From: CAYMGQ01 sp964390055
Lineage (GTDB): Bacteria > Bacillota > Clostridia > Peptostreptococcales > Natronincolaceae
NCBI GenBank assembly: GCA_964390055.1
Contig: CAYMGQ010000003.1
Location: forward strand, 62,001-126,000
Length of the DNA stretch: 64,000 nucleotides
Reading direction: 5' to 3'
The notes below the pieces were generated by a model. That model made no database searches. It was given only the letters and a program-made list of their open reading frames with translations, and had not been told where the DNA came from. The translations under genes were made by a program, and so were the position numbers. Each line of letters begins with the position of its first letter. Within the stretch, counting starts at the first letter, position 1. Of the stretch, positions 34,350 through 43,605 are shown one piece after another.

Positions 34350-35621
34350 TTAGTCCATATATAAAAAAATTTCTCTTAAAACATTAGAAAGTTCCGTACT
34401 TGTTATCATCTCTTCCTTTCCGGTCTTCATATTCCTTAGTATTACAAGATTTTTATCTAATTCATCCTCACCTATAATAACTACATATTCAGCCATAATT
34501 CTATCTGCAAATCTAAACTGAGCTCTTATACTTCTATCCATATGATCGATATCTGCCTTAATCCCGATATTTCTAAGTTCCTTTAATATTTCCATTCCCT
34601 TCAATTTTGCTCTACTTCCCAGTGTTATTATAAAGGTATCTAGTAATTGGGGTCGGACAATATCAATTCCCTGGGTATCAAGGGATAATAATAGCCTTTC
34701 CAGTCCCATGCCAAATCCCACCCCGGGGATTGATGGACCTCCACAGTCTTCCACCAATTTATCATAACGACCACCACCACATAGAGTTCCCTTTTTGCCT
34801 GCTTCATCAGTAATAATTTCAAAAGCAGTTTTTGTATAATAATCCAATCCTCTAACAATTTGTGGGTCTACTATATATTTAATATTAAATGCCTCTAAAT
34901 ATTTTTGCAAATCATTAAAATGCTGGCTGCACTCTTTACAGATATGATCAAACATCAGTGGTATTCCCTTTATTTCTTTTTGGCACTTATCAGATTTACA
35001 ATCTATAATCCTCATAGGGTTTCTGTCGAACCTATCCCTACATGTGGTGCACAACTTTTCAACCCTGGGTCTTAAAAAATCTTTTAATATTTTATTATAA
35101 TCCCCCCTGCATTTTGGACATCCTATACTATTAATTCTAACCTCAAGATTCTGAATGTTTAAATGCTTATAAACATCCATAGCAAGGCTTATAACCTCTG
35201 CATCAAGTGAGGGGCTTGAAGAACCAAAGACTTCCACACCAAACTGATGGTGCTGCCTATATCTCCCGGCCTGTGGTTTCTCATATCGAAAAACAGGAAT
35301 TATATAATAAAGTTTTACGGGTTGTGATTCTGCATATAGCTTATGTTCAATATATGCCCTAGCAACTGGTGCCGTACCCTCAGGCTTCAAGGTTATACTC
35401 CTACCACCCCTATCTTCAAAGGTATACATTTCTTTTTCGACAACATCAGTTGTATCACCAACACCCCTAACAAATAATTCAGTATGTTCAAATACGGGAG
35501 TTCTAATTTCATTATAACCATGTTTTTCTGCAATTTTGCGAACTATATTTTCAATATAATGCCATTTGTATATCTCTAAGGGTAATATATCTTTTGTACC
35601 CCTTGGTCTAATAATTTCCAT
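34350..35621 (-). CDS. hisS: Histidyl-tRNA synthetase
   Basis: 423 aa class II synthetase. MEIIRPRGTKDILPLE at the N-terminus, motif 2 region FRYEKPQAGRYRQHHQFGVE, His-specific RGLDYYTKTAFE, and motif 3 GFGMGLERLLLSL. The reading frame is open further upstream, but ATG 35621 with GGAGGG before it gives the family N-terminus and overlaps the hemZ stop by 14 bp. No T-box leader is present, since the gene is internal to the operon. Confidence 0.96.
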   Translation of the reverse strand: MEIIRPRGTKDILPLEIYKWHYIENIVRKIAEKHGYNEIRTPVFEHTELFVRGVGDTTDVVEKEMYTFEDRGGRSITLKPEGTAPVARAYIEHKLYAESQPVKLYYIIPVFRYEKPQAGRYRQHHQFGVEVFGSSSPSLDAEVISLAMDVYKHLNIQNLEVRINSIGCPKCRGDYNKILKDFLRPRVEKLCTTCRDRFDRNPMRIIDCKSDKCQKEIKGIPLMFDHICKECSQHFNDLQKYLEAFNIKYIVDPQIVRGLDYYTKTAFEIITDEAGKKGTLCGGGRYDKLVEDCGGPSIPGVGFGMGLERLLLSLDTQGIDIVRPQLLDTFIITLGSRAKLKGMEILKELRNIGIKADIDHMDRSIRAQFRFADRIMAEYVVIIGEDELDKNLVILRNMKTGKEEMITSTELSNVLREIFLYMD

Positions 35622-37110
35622 CCTCAATCCCTCCAAAAATAGCATTTTTTTTCCGTCCAACCATTTCATCAACACGCTGTATATATTCCATAACATTTTT
35701 GACATTTGGAACTCGTTGTAATCGATTCTCATTTGGATAAACGATTTTAGAAACTCCCCCTGCCCCAACAGCAATAATTGTCTGTTTTTCACCCATGGTT
35801 TGCATATTGTAAATGCATTCATATCCAGGCTTGGCATATCCCATATTTTCAAAGTTGGCAACCATATTTTTTTGCCTATATAGGTAATAAGGTCTGTAAT
35901 TCATGCCCCTTATATAATTTTCTAACATTTTTAGTATCATTTTTATATCATTATTCTTCTTTTCTAAGGCATAGTTTTTTCTTTTAAGCACCGAGCTGGT
36001 TTTAATCGCCAGTGTATGAACAGTTAGGCTTGTTGGTGCCAATAACATTAACTCTTTTATTGTTTTACCTACCATATTACTATCTTCACCCGGCAACCCA
36101 ACAATGATATCCATATTTATATCCTGTAAACCAATTTCCTTAGTTAGATAAAATGCCTCTAGTAATTCTTGTGTTGTATGTTTTCTGCCTATTTTTTTCA
36201 AAGTTGAATCGTGCATAGTTTGGGGGTTTATGCTAATCCTAGTAACCCCATTTATTTTAAAATATCTTAATTTCTCTTTATCTATTGTATCAGGTCTACC
36301 TGCCTCAACGGTAAATTCTTTTATTTTCGAAACATTAAGGTTCGCAAATATAGCATTAAAAATAAGATCAAACCCATCTATAGTTAAGGTTGTTGGTGTC
36401 CCACCTCCTATATATATGCTCTCTACTTGTCTATCCCGTAATATTTTAGATATTTCTCTAATTTCCCAGCACAAGCTTTCCACATAACTATTAATATAGC
36501 CCTGATACTCACCAATGAGATTTGATGGAAATGAACAATAATTACACCTGCTTGGACAAAAAGGGATGCTTATATACAGGCTGATTTTATTTTCGTCTAT
36601 GGGATAGATATATTTATATTCTCTTCCTCCTACTTCCAATAGTAGTTTAGCCTTATCTAAAGATATATAATATTTATCTTGCAAAATATTTATAATTTCT
36701 TTATTAGACCTTCCCCTTCCAATAAGATCATGAACAATTTTAGTTGGCCTAATTCCAACCAAGATTCCCCAAGGCATACACCAACCCTTATAAAACACTA
36801 ATAATTCATATAGAGTAGATTTAAGCAATCTTTTAATTTCTCTTTTGTAATAGTGCTGATCACCTGTAACTACCATGCTTTTTTTAATAGTTTTATTCTT
36901 ACCATCAATAGTTCCCTTACTTACCGCAATTATCTCTTTTCGAGATATAGTCAATTTATTAACAATGTAGTCTTTGTTTTTATAATTAGTATTCTTACCC
37001 GTAATTAATTGTCCTGTGCAAATTTTAAAACTGCTATCTCTAAAAAAAAGTCTAGTTAATTCCCTTATGGCATATTCATAATTATGCCCCTCTAGATATA
37101 TCTTTAACAT
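35608..37110 (-). CDS. hemZ: HemZ-type radical SAM protein (coproporphyrinogen III oxidase-like)
   Basis: 500 aa. The N-terminal 170 residues are specific to HemZ; the radical-SAM domain carries SIPFCPSRCNYC, with GGGTPTTLT and VGLPGED typical of the HemN/HemW superfamily. HemZ is annotated as oxygen-independent coproporphyrinogen dehydrogenase; heme chaperone-like function is an alternative. The C-terminus overlaps hisS. Located between an MBL hydrolase and hisS, a standard clostridial order. Confidence 0.88.
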   Translation of the reverse strand: MLKIYLEGHNYEYAIRELTRLFFRDSSFKICTGQLITGKNTNYKNKDYIVNKLTISRKEIIAVSKGTIDGKNKTIKKSMVVTGDQHYYKREIKRLLKSTLYELLVFYKGWCMPWGILVGIRPTKIVHDLIGRGRSNKEIINILQDKYYISLDKAKLLLEVGGREYKYIYPIDENKISLYISIPFCPSRCNYCSFPSNLIGEYQGYINSYVESLCWEIREISKILRDRQVESIYIGGGTPTTLTIDGFDLIFNAIFANLNVSKIKEFTVEAGRPDTIDKEKLRYFKINGVTRISINPQTMHDSTLKKIGRKHTTQELLEAFYLTKEIGLQDINMDIIVGLPGEDSNMVGKTIKELMLLAPTSLTVHTLAIKTSSVLKRKNYALEKKNNDIKMILKMLENYIRGMNYRPYYLYRQKNMVANFENMGYAKPGYECIYNMQTMGEKQTIIAVGAGGVSKIVYPNENRLQRVPNVKNVMEYIQRVDEMVGRKKNAIFGGIEDGNY

Positions 37111-37186
37111 ATCATAAATTTCCCCTATTATGTTATCCTACTATTGTGGACTTTCCATAATTAATTTATCCTAGTTACAATTTCAA

Positions 37187-37807
37187 TTAAGAAATATATG
37201 GATTTGTAGTTTTTTCAACAGCAATTTTTGTTGCTGGTCCATGTCCTGGCAATACCGTGGTTTGCTCATCTAAAGACATTAATTTGTTTTTAATGGAGCT
37301 TATTATAGTATTATAATCCCCGCCGTCTAAATCAGTTCTACCTATAGAATTAGCAAACAGAGTATCCCCTGTAAATACAATATTGTTAACATAGATACAA
37401 ATACCACCTTTTGTATGCCCAGGAGTATGAATTATGTTAAGTTCTAATCCCCCTAAATCTAATATTTCACCATCTTCTACATAAGCATCGGCAGACATTT
37501 CAATAACATTGCCTCCCATAATAGCCGAATGATTTTTGTATTTATCCTCCAACAAATATAAATCCTCTTTATGCATATATATGGGTGCATTCGACAAATC
37601 CTTTAACTCTTTTAAACCACCAATGTGGTCTCCATGACCATGGGTTAAAATTATATATTTTAGTATAAAATTATTTTCTTGGACTTTTTCCCATATGCTC
37701 CTTGCATCACCACCAGGATCTATAACTGCTGCCTCTTTTGTTTTTTTATCGGCAAGAATGTAGCAATTGGCGCCATAAACACCAACTTCTAATCGTTTCA
37801 AATACAT
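37187..37807 (-). CDS. MBL-fold metallohydrolase (glyoxalase II-like)
   Basis: 206 aa. Metallo-beta-lactamase motifs: THGHGDHIGG (HxHxDH) near residue 55, HTPGHTKGG near 130, FTGDTLF near 148, and LPGHGP near 190. The group includes YqgX-type glyoxalase II-like hydrolases. The substrate is not deducible. Between dtd and hemZ in the rel operon, 14 bp from dtd. Confidence 0.9.
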   Translation of the reverse strand: MYLKRLEVGVYGANCYILADKKTKEAAVIDPGGDARSIWEKVQENNFILKYIILTHGHGDHIGGLKELKDLSNAPIYMHKEDLYLLEDKYKNHSAIMGGNVIEMSADAYVEDGEILDLGGLELNIIHTPGHTKGGICIYVNNIVFTGDTLFANSIGRTDLDGGDYNTIISSIKNKLMSLDEQTTVLPGHGPATKIAVEKTTNPYIS

Positions 37808-37821
37808 ATTATGCCTCCCTT

Positions 37822-38271
37822 TTAAAATGTTTTCTTACTGTCAACCAACATAGTTACCGGACCCCTATTGATAGAGTTTACCATCATATTTGCCTGAAAT
37901 ACTCCTGTCTCCACCTTTATATTCTTTTCTCCACAATATTCAGCAAACTTATTATAAAGCTTTTCCGCCTTTTTAGGATTCCCTGCTGCTGTAAAGCTAG
38001 GTCTTCTACCTTTTCTACAATCCCCCATTAATGTAAACTGAGAGACCACTAGCAATTCTCCTTTAACGTCCAGGAGAGATAGATTCATTTTTTGTTCCTT
38101 ATCCTCAAAAATTCTTAGGTTGATAATTTTTTCTACCATATATTTTACATCATTTATATCGTCATTGTTATCTACTCCTAGATAGATTAGGAGTCCTTTT
38201 CCTATCTGCCCTTTAATCTCCCCTGCAACTATAACTTTTGCCTCCTTGACCCTTTGAACAACCGCTCTCAT
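37822..38271 (-). CDS. dtd: D-aminoacyl-tRNA deacylase
   Basis: 149 aa. Hydrolyses D-amino acids (and Gly mischarged on tRNA-Ala) from tRNA. MRAVVQRVKEAKV at the N-terminus, the catalytic SQFTLMGDCRKGRRPSF segment near residue 77 and the cross-subunit NxGPVTMxx motif (INRGPVTMLVD) near the C-terminus are all present. 15 bp after rel. Confidence 0.96.
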   Translation of the reverse strand: MRAVVQRVKEAKVIVAGEIKGQIGKGLLIYLGVDNNDDINDVKYMVEKIINLRIFEDKEQKMNLSLLDVKGELLVVSQFTLMGDCRKGRRPSFTAAGNPKKAEKLYNKFAEYCGEKNIKVETGVFQANMMVNSINRGPVTMLVDSKKTF

Positions 38272-38286
38272 AATACCCTCCTTATT

Positions 38287-40470
38287 TTACATTATTACTC
38301 TAAAAACTTCTAAAACACCAGTAACCTTTTTTAATTCACTCATTAATTTTTTTAAATCTTCTGTGCTATTTACTTCTAAAATGAGATTTAAAACTGCAAT
38401 CTCATCTTTATTAGTCCTTGCATTTAAAACATTTACGGTTACATGGCTATCAGAAAGAATTCCCGTCAGTTCTGAAAGAAGTCCCTTCCTGTCGGTTGCA
38501 TTTATTTGTATTTCTGCTTGAAAAGATATACTATCCTTGTTATCATCCCACTCTACTTGGATTAGTCGCTCCTCCGCCTCAGTATTGGCATGTAGGTTAG
38601 GACAATCGCTCCTATGAATCGATACTCCACGCCCCCTAGTAATGTATCCCATAATAGCATCACCGGGAACAGGATTGCAGCATTTAGAAAATCTTATCAT
38701 AATATTATCTATTCCTTTTACTCTCACTCCCTGACCTTGCTTAGTCTTCCGTTTTTCTCCAAGACTTCTTGAGCTTATTGCCTTCCCTTTATTATATGAA
38801 TCCATAGGTGCAGGAGTTTCCTTCTGAATCTTTTGCCTTATTCTTGATGTCACTTGGGCTAGTGTAATTCCCCCATAACCAATGGCTGCATATAAATCTT
38901 CATCATTATTTAAACTTAATCTCTTAGCAATACTATTTAGAGTTTTAACCTGCAAAGCATCGGACACATTATAACCCATGCGTCTTACTTCCCTCTCTAG
39001 CATATCTTTGCCTCGTGCAATATTTTCATCCCTTCGTTCCTTTTTAAACCACTGTCTTATTCTGCTTTTTGCTTGGGAGCTTTTTACAATCTTTAACCAA
39101 TCGCGACTTGGGCCGTTACTTTGTTTCGAGGTTAATATTTCAACTATATTTCCGTTTTTTAATTTATAATCCAAGGGTACTATCCTGCCATTAACTTTGG
39201 CACCCACACATTGGTTTCCTATATCAGAGTGAATTTTGTAGCCAAAATCTACAGGAGTGGAACCAGTAGGGAGATTAATTACTTTACCCCTTGGTGTAAA
39301 AACAAATACCTCATTAGTAATCAAATCTATTTTTAATGATTCCATAAATTCCTTAGGATCTTTCATCTCTTTTTCCCACTCAAGCATTTGTCTCAACCAG
39401 GACAATTTTTCATCTATTTCATTTTCTTTACTAGTTATCACATTCTCCTTGTATTTCCAGTGGGCTGCTATACCATACTCTGCTATCTGATGCATTTCGC
39501 GTGTTCTTATTTGTATTTCAAAGGGTTCTCCTCTTGGACCTATAACAGTAGTATGGAGGGATTGGTACATATTGGGTTTAGGCATTGCTACATAGTCCTT
39601 AAATCTGCCTGGAATGGGTTTCCACATTGTATGAACCACACCCAATGCCCCATAACAGTCCTTCACGGTTTCTACTAGTATCCTTACAGCTAAAAAATCA
39701 AAAATTTCGTCAAAGGATTTATCCTGTTCTGTCATTTTGCGATAAATACTATAAAAATGTTTCGGTCTTCCCGAAATTTCATTTTGAATATTAAATTCCT
39801 TGAGGTTTTCTTTTAGTTTATTTATAACTTCATCTATAAAATTCTCCCTATCGTTCCGTTTTTGAGCCACTTTTTGCACTAGGTTATAGTAACCCTCAGG
39901 ATCCATATATCTAAGACATAAGTCCTCAAGCTCCCATTTAATTCTAGATATACCCAGTCTGTGGGCTATTGGTGCGAAAATTTCTAATGTTTCTTGAGAC
40001 TTTTCTATTTTTTTCTCATCAGTTTGATATTTTAATGTTCTCATATTGTGGAGTCTATCGGCCAATTTTATAAGAATTACTCTTATATCCTTAGCCATAG
40101 CCACAAACATCTTTCTTAAATTTTCAGCCTGCCTTTCTTCTTTAGACTCAAAGGATAACCTAGTTAATTTAGTAACTCCTTCCACCAAATCTGCAATTTC
40201 CTCACCAAAGGTCTTTTTAATCTTATTGTAATCATAGGGAGTATCCTCTATAACATCATGTAACAAGCCTGCTGCTATTGTTATACTGTCCATTTGCAAT
40301 TCTATAAGAATTTTAGCCACTTCAACCGGATGTATAAAATACCGTTCTCCTGATTTTCTATATTGTCCTACGTGAGCATTTTCCGAAAAATTATAAGCCC
40401 TTATAATAAGCTCAACATCACATTGAGGGTTATATTCTTCTATCATTGCTATTAAATTTTCTAACATCAT
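38287..40470 (-). CDS. rel: Bifunctional (p)ppGpp synthetase/hydrolase
   Basis: 727 aa Rel. HD hydrolase domain with HPVEVAKIL and GLLHDVIEDT (residues about 45-75), synthetase domain with the YQSLHTTVIGP loop near 310, TGS domain (VFVFTPRGKVINLPTGST), zinc-finger region with CCNPVPGD, and a C-terminal ACT domain. Makes and degrades the stringent-response alarmone. ATG 40470 fits the GAGGGTG ribosome site. Downstream of apt and recJ, upstream of dtd, as in Bacillus subtilis. Confidence 0.95.
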   Translation of the reverse strand: MMLENLIAMIEEYNPQCDVELIIRAYNFSENAHVGQYRKSGERYFIHPVEVAKILIELQMDSITIAAGLLHDVIEDTPYDYNKIKKTFGEEIADLVEGVTKLTRLSFESKEERQAENLRKMFVAMAKDIRVILIKLADRLHNMRTLKYQTDEKKIEKSQETLEIFAPIAHRLGISRIKWELEDLCLRYMDPEGYYNLVQKVAQKRNDRENFIDEVINKLKENLKEFNIQNEISGRPKHFYSIYRKMTEQDKSFDEIFDFLAVRILVETVKDCYGALGVVHTMWKPIPGRFKDYVAMPKPNMYQSLHTTVIGPRGEPFEIQIRTREMHQIAEYGIAAHWKYKENVITSKENEIDEKLSWLRQMLEWEKEMKDPKEFMESLKIDLITNEVFVFTPRGKVINLPTGSTPVDFGYKIHSDIGNQCVGAKVNGRIVPLDYKLKNGNIVEILTSKQSNGPSRDWLKIVKSSQAKSRIRQWFKKERRDENIARGKDMLEREVRRMGYNVSDALQVKTLNSIAKRLSLNNDEDLYAAIGYGGITLAQVTSRIRQKIQKETPAPMDSYNKGKAISSRSLGEKRKTKQGQGVRVKGIDNIMIRFSKCCNPVPGDAIMGYITRGRGVSIHRSDCPNLHANTEAEERLIQVEWDDNKDSISFQAEIQINATDRKGLLSELTGILSDSHVTVNVLNARTNKDEIAVLNLILEVNSTEDLKKLMSELKKVTGVLEVFRVIM

Positions 40471-40516
40471 GCTAATCACCCTCTTTAAAGCCTAAAAGTA
40501 ATTTATATAAGACTTT

Positions 40517-40534
40517 CGATGAAATTATTCATCG
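40517..40534 (-). other. Short palindrome at the end of apt
   Basis: CGATGAA-ATTA-TTCATCG, seven perfect pairs, containing the apt stop codon. No T-run follows in either direction. It may slow transcription or stabilise the apt mRNA end before rel. Confidence 0.35.
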
Positions 40535-41043
40535 TAACTCATCAAGGTCTTAACATTATAATTTGTTAATTTATCCCTACCCTTTAGATAGGCTAGCTCA
40601 ATTAAAAAGTTAATGCTTACAACCCTACCACCAAGTTCTTCTATTAATTTGGCTGTAGCTAGCAAAGTACCCCCTGTAGCTAATAAGTCATCAATAATGG
40701 CAACATTTTGACCTGGTTGAATTGCATCCTTATGAATTTCCAACGCATCTACTCCGTATTCTAATTCATACTCATATCTGATTATATCCCCCGGTAATTT
40801 TCCATGTTTTCTTACAGGCACAAACCCCGCTCCAATTTTATAGGCCACAGGTGCACCAACTAAGAAACCCCTAGATTCAGGTCCCACTACGATATCAATA
40901 TCTAAATCCTTTATTTGCTTAGATAATGTATCAACCATATAGGCAAAGGCATCCTTATCTTTTAGCAGGGTTGTTATATCTTTAAAGCTTACACCTTTTT
41001 GGGGGAAATCCTCAATTACCCTTATTTTTTCATACAAATTCAT
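40525..41043 (-). CDS. apt: Adenine phosphoribosyltransferase
   Basis: 172 aa. Salvages adenine to AMP. The PRPP-binding signature VAIIDDLLATGGT is near residue 118, VGPESRGFLVGAP near 55, and FVPVRKHGKLP near 76. Starts with ATGA overlapping the recJ stop (41040-41043), so translation is coupled. Adenine could come from the Asp-type nucleoside phosphorylase at 9.6 kb. Confidence 0.96.
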   Translation of the reverse strand: MNLYEKIRVIEDFPQKGVSFKDITTLLKDKDAFAYMVDTLSKQIKDLDIDIVVGPESRGFLVGAPVAYKIGAGFVPVRKHGKLPGDIIRYEYELEYGVDALEIHKDAIQPGQNVAIIDDLLATGGTLLATAKLIEELGGRVVSINFLIELAYLKGRDKLTNYNVKTLMSYDE

Positions 41044-43580
41044 TTAAAATATCCTCCTTTAATTTGCCGGGAATATTCGACAACAATATCCTCGAAGCCA
41101 TTGAGCACAGTTTGCCATTTTTGATAAGTCTGTAATTTGGTAATATCAACCTTACCAACCGTTTTTGTTAATTTAAGGCGATGATTCTCACCATCACCAA
41201 CCCTTTTAATTAATTTTCCTTCTTCAAATATCTCAAGAGCGTTATGTAATAATATCCTATTAATCTGAGACTTATAGATGAAATTATTAAATTCCAAAAA
41301 ATTAGTCCCTTCCCATTTTCTAATTTGCTTATAAATCTTTATGAGGTCATTTCTACTAGGAAATATGTTTTTAAAGACCTCCATATTCGAGTTTTCATCA
41401 TTAGTTTCATATAACAAATGTAAATCCATCCCATTACTACGTACTTGATACAACAATTTATAGTATTGATTTTTATTAAAAAACATATCATATACAATAA
41501 CACTATTATATATTTTATATCGAATTTTATCAATATTAGGATTTATTACTATATGGATCTCATTTTCTCCATATTTTTTAGGACCTTCATTATAGAAAAA
41601 CTTTATAACGGTTCTACTGTCCTTTCCTTTGATTTGGGACAGTTTAATTAAATTGTCAGCCTGCCTTATTGTATTTACTAAAATTAATGTATTATTGATG
41701 TTTTTAAAATGCTCAAATATAAATTTCTTTTTATCATCTAAAAAAGTTATAGCTAATTCTTCTAATTGCCAATCTTGATTACAGTAGCATATATCTTCGA
41801 TGTGGCTAAGAATTAGAGTTTTAAAGTATTTATCGTGAATTATTATATTACTTAATTCTATATTTTCAAAAAATTTTATGTCTTTTATATTTAATTGCAT
41901 ATTTACCTTGTTATTATATTTGTTGTATTCCGGTACAAAAACAGCAGCAATTTCATCATTTTCAGAAATAAGTTTTCTAAATTTACCTAAGTTAAATCCA
42001 ATACCTTCTATCATTTTATTAGTATTGCTTTCTTCAAATTTTATCTTTAAGTGCCGGTTATTATGTCCTACACCCCTGATATCTTTAGCTTTTAACTTGC
42101 AATTAATAAACCTAGGGGTTGCATTACCTATTCCAAAGGGAGCTAAATTGGATAGCTCGTTTAAAAGTTTTTCATTAATCTCATTAAGCATAAGTTTTCC
42201 ATCGCAAATTATTTTGGGTATCATATCTTCATCTCGTAAGACCTTATGGGCAATTTGATTTATCTTCTTTCTAAATTTCTCTATATCTTCCGTTTTAAGT
42301 GTCATTCCTGCCGCCTGCTCGTGACCCCCATACCTTATAAAAAACTTTTCACATTGGGACAGGGCATCAAACAGATTAAAGTTGGGTATACTTCTTGCAG
42401 ATCCTTTGGCAATCATACCATTCACTGTAAGTACTATTGTTGGTTTATAATATAATTCTACTATTTTAGAGGCTACTATACCAATTACCCCGTCGTGCCA
42501 ATCTTCATCCCATACTACTATAACCTTCTCCTCTCTATATTTAGTATCTGCATCAATTAATTTAATGGCCCTATTTATAATATCATTTTCTATTTCTTGT
42601 CTTTCCTTATTAAGATTATCTATAAACTTTGCTAGTCTGAAAGCATTCTCGTAATTATCAGCAATCAACAATTCAACAGCTAGTTGCGCCGAACCCAAGC
42701 GGCCAGCTGCATTTAGCCTTGGAGCAATCATAAATGCTACATGGCCTGTAGTTATTTTTTGTCCTCCCAACTTGCACAACTCTAATAATGACTTTATACC
42801 ATAATTATTACTAGCTTGCATTAATTCCAATCCCTTTTTTACGATGAGGCGATTTTCATCCCTAAGTGGAACAATATCGGCAACGGTAGCAATTGCGGTA
42901 AGAACAAGATAGTTATTAACTTTTCTACTGAATGCCTCAGGAGTCATAAGGGCCTGTATTAATTTAAGCACCAAACCACACCCACATAACATATCAAAAG
43001 GATAACAACAATCAGTTTGCTTAGGATTAATTATAGCATCCGCCCTAGGCAGCCTTCCTGGGCAAGAGTGATGGTCTGTAATTATAATATCAAGCCCTAG
43101 TTTCTTGGCATATTCTACCTCTGCAAGGGATGAAATCCCACAATCAACCGTTATAATAATATGGCCTCCCTGATCATATATATGTTTAATGGCCTCTTTA
43201 TTTAAACCATATCCTTCTTTTTGCCTGTGAGGAATATAATAATTTATAGTATAATTAATTGATTTAAAATATTCTACAAAAAGAGCAATAGAAGCTATCC
43301 CATCCACATCGTAGTCCCCATAAACCCATATTGCCTTCTTTTTAGATATAGCTTTTTGAATTAAACTTACTGCTTTAGACATATCTTTTAATAAAAAAGG
43401 GTTGTGTAGATCTTTAAGGTCCGGGAATAAAAATTTTTGTGCAGTTTCAGCTTTATTTATACCCCTATTCACTAATATATTCCCCATGGTTTCCGTAATG
43501 TTCAGGGTCTTTATTAATTCGTCTGTAGATTTATATGGAGGTTTTTCTTTATATATCCATTCTTTAAATCGAAATTCCAC
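41040..43580 (-). CDS. recJ: Single-stranded-DNA-specific exonuclease RecJ
   Basis: 846 aa. DHH phosphoesterase: VYGDYDVDGIAS near residue 83, DHHSCPG near 166, the DHHA1 domain with RYGGHEQAAGM near 400, and OB domain after it. The extra C-terminal 280 residues (low complexity in places, rich in Asn, Ile and Lys) are typical of the long Firmicutes RecJ. GTG start at 43580. Supplies 5'-3' ssDNA digestion in recombination and mismatch repair. Confidence 0.93.
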   Translation of the reverse strand: MEFRFKEWIYKEKPPYKSTDELIKTLNITETMGNILVNRGINKAETAQKFLFPDLKDLHNPFLLKDMSKAVSLIQKAISKKKAIWVYGDYDVDGIASIALFVEYFKSINYTINYYIPHRQKEGYGLNKEAIKHIYDQGGHIIITVDCGISSLAEVEYAKKLGLDIIITDHHSCPGRLPRADAIINPKQTDCCYPFDMLCGCGLVLKLIQALMTPEAFSRKVNNYLVLTAIATVADIVPLRDENRLIVKKGLELMQASNNYGIKSLLELCKLGGQKITTGHVAFMIAPRLNAAGRLGSAQLAVELLIADNYENAFRLAKFIDNLNKERQEIENDIINRAIKLIDADTKYREEKVIVVWDEDWHDGVIGIVASKIVELYYKPTIVLTVNGMIAKGSARSIPNFNLFDALSQCEKFFIRYGGHEQAAGMTLKTEDIEKFRKKINQIAHKVLRDEDMIPKIICDGKLMLNEINEKLLNELSNLAPFGIGNATPRFINCKLKAKDIRGVGHNNRHLKIKFEESNTNKMIEGIGFNLGKFRKLISENDEIAAVFVPEYNKYNNKVNMQLNIKDIKFFENIELSNIIIHDKYFKTLILSHIEDICYCNQDWQLEELAITFLDDKKKFIFEHFKNINNTLILVNTIRQADNLIKLSQIKGKDSRTVIKFFYNEGPKKYGENEIHIVINPNIDKIRYKIYNSVIVYDMFFNKNQYYKLLYQVRSNGMDLHLLYETNDENSNMEVFKNIFPSRNDLIKIYKQIRKWEGTNFLEFNNFIYKSQINRILLHNALEIFEEGKLIKRVGDGENHRLKLTKTVGKVDITKLQTYQKWQTVLNGFEDIVVEYSRQIKGGYFK

Positions 43581-43605
43581 AACTAATCACCCGTTTTTTT
43601 TGATA

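Noticed and set aside
35622..35861. N-terminal extension of hisS by 80 residues
   Set aside because: This region is the 3' end of hemZ in another frame; ATG 35621 has a good ribosome site and gives the family N-terminus.
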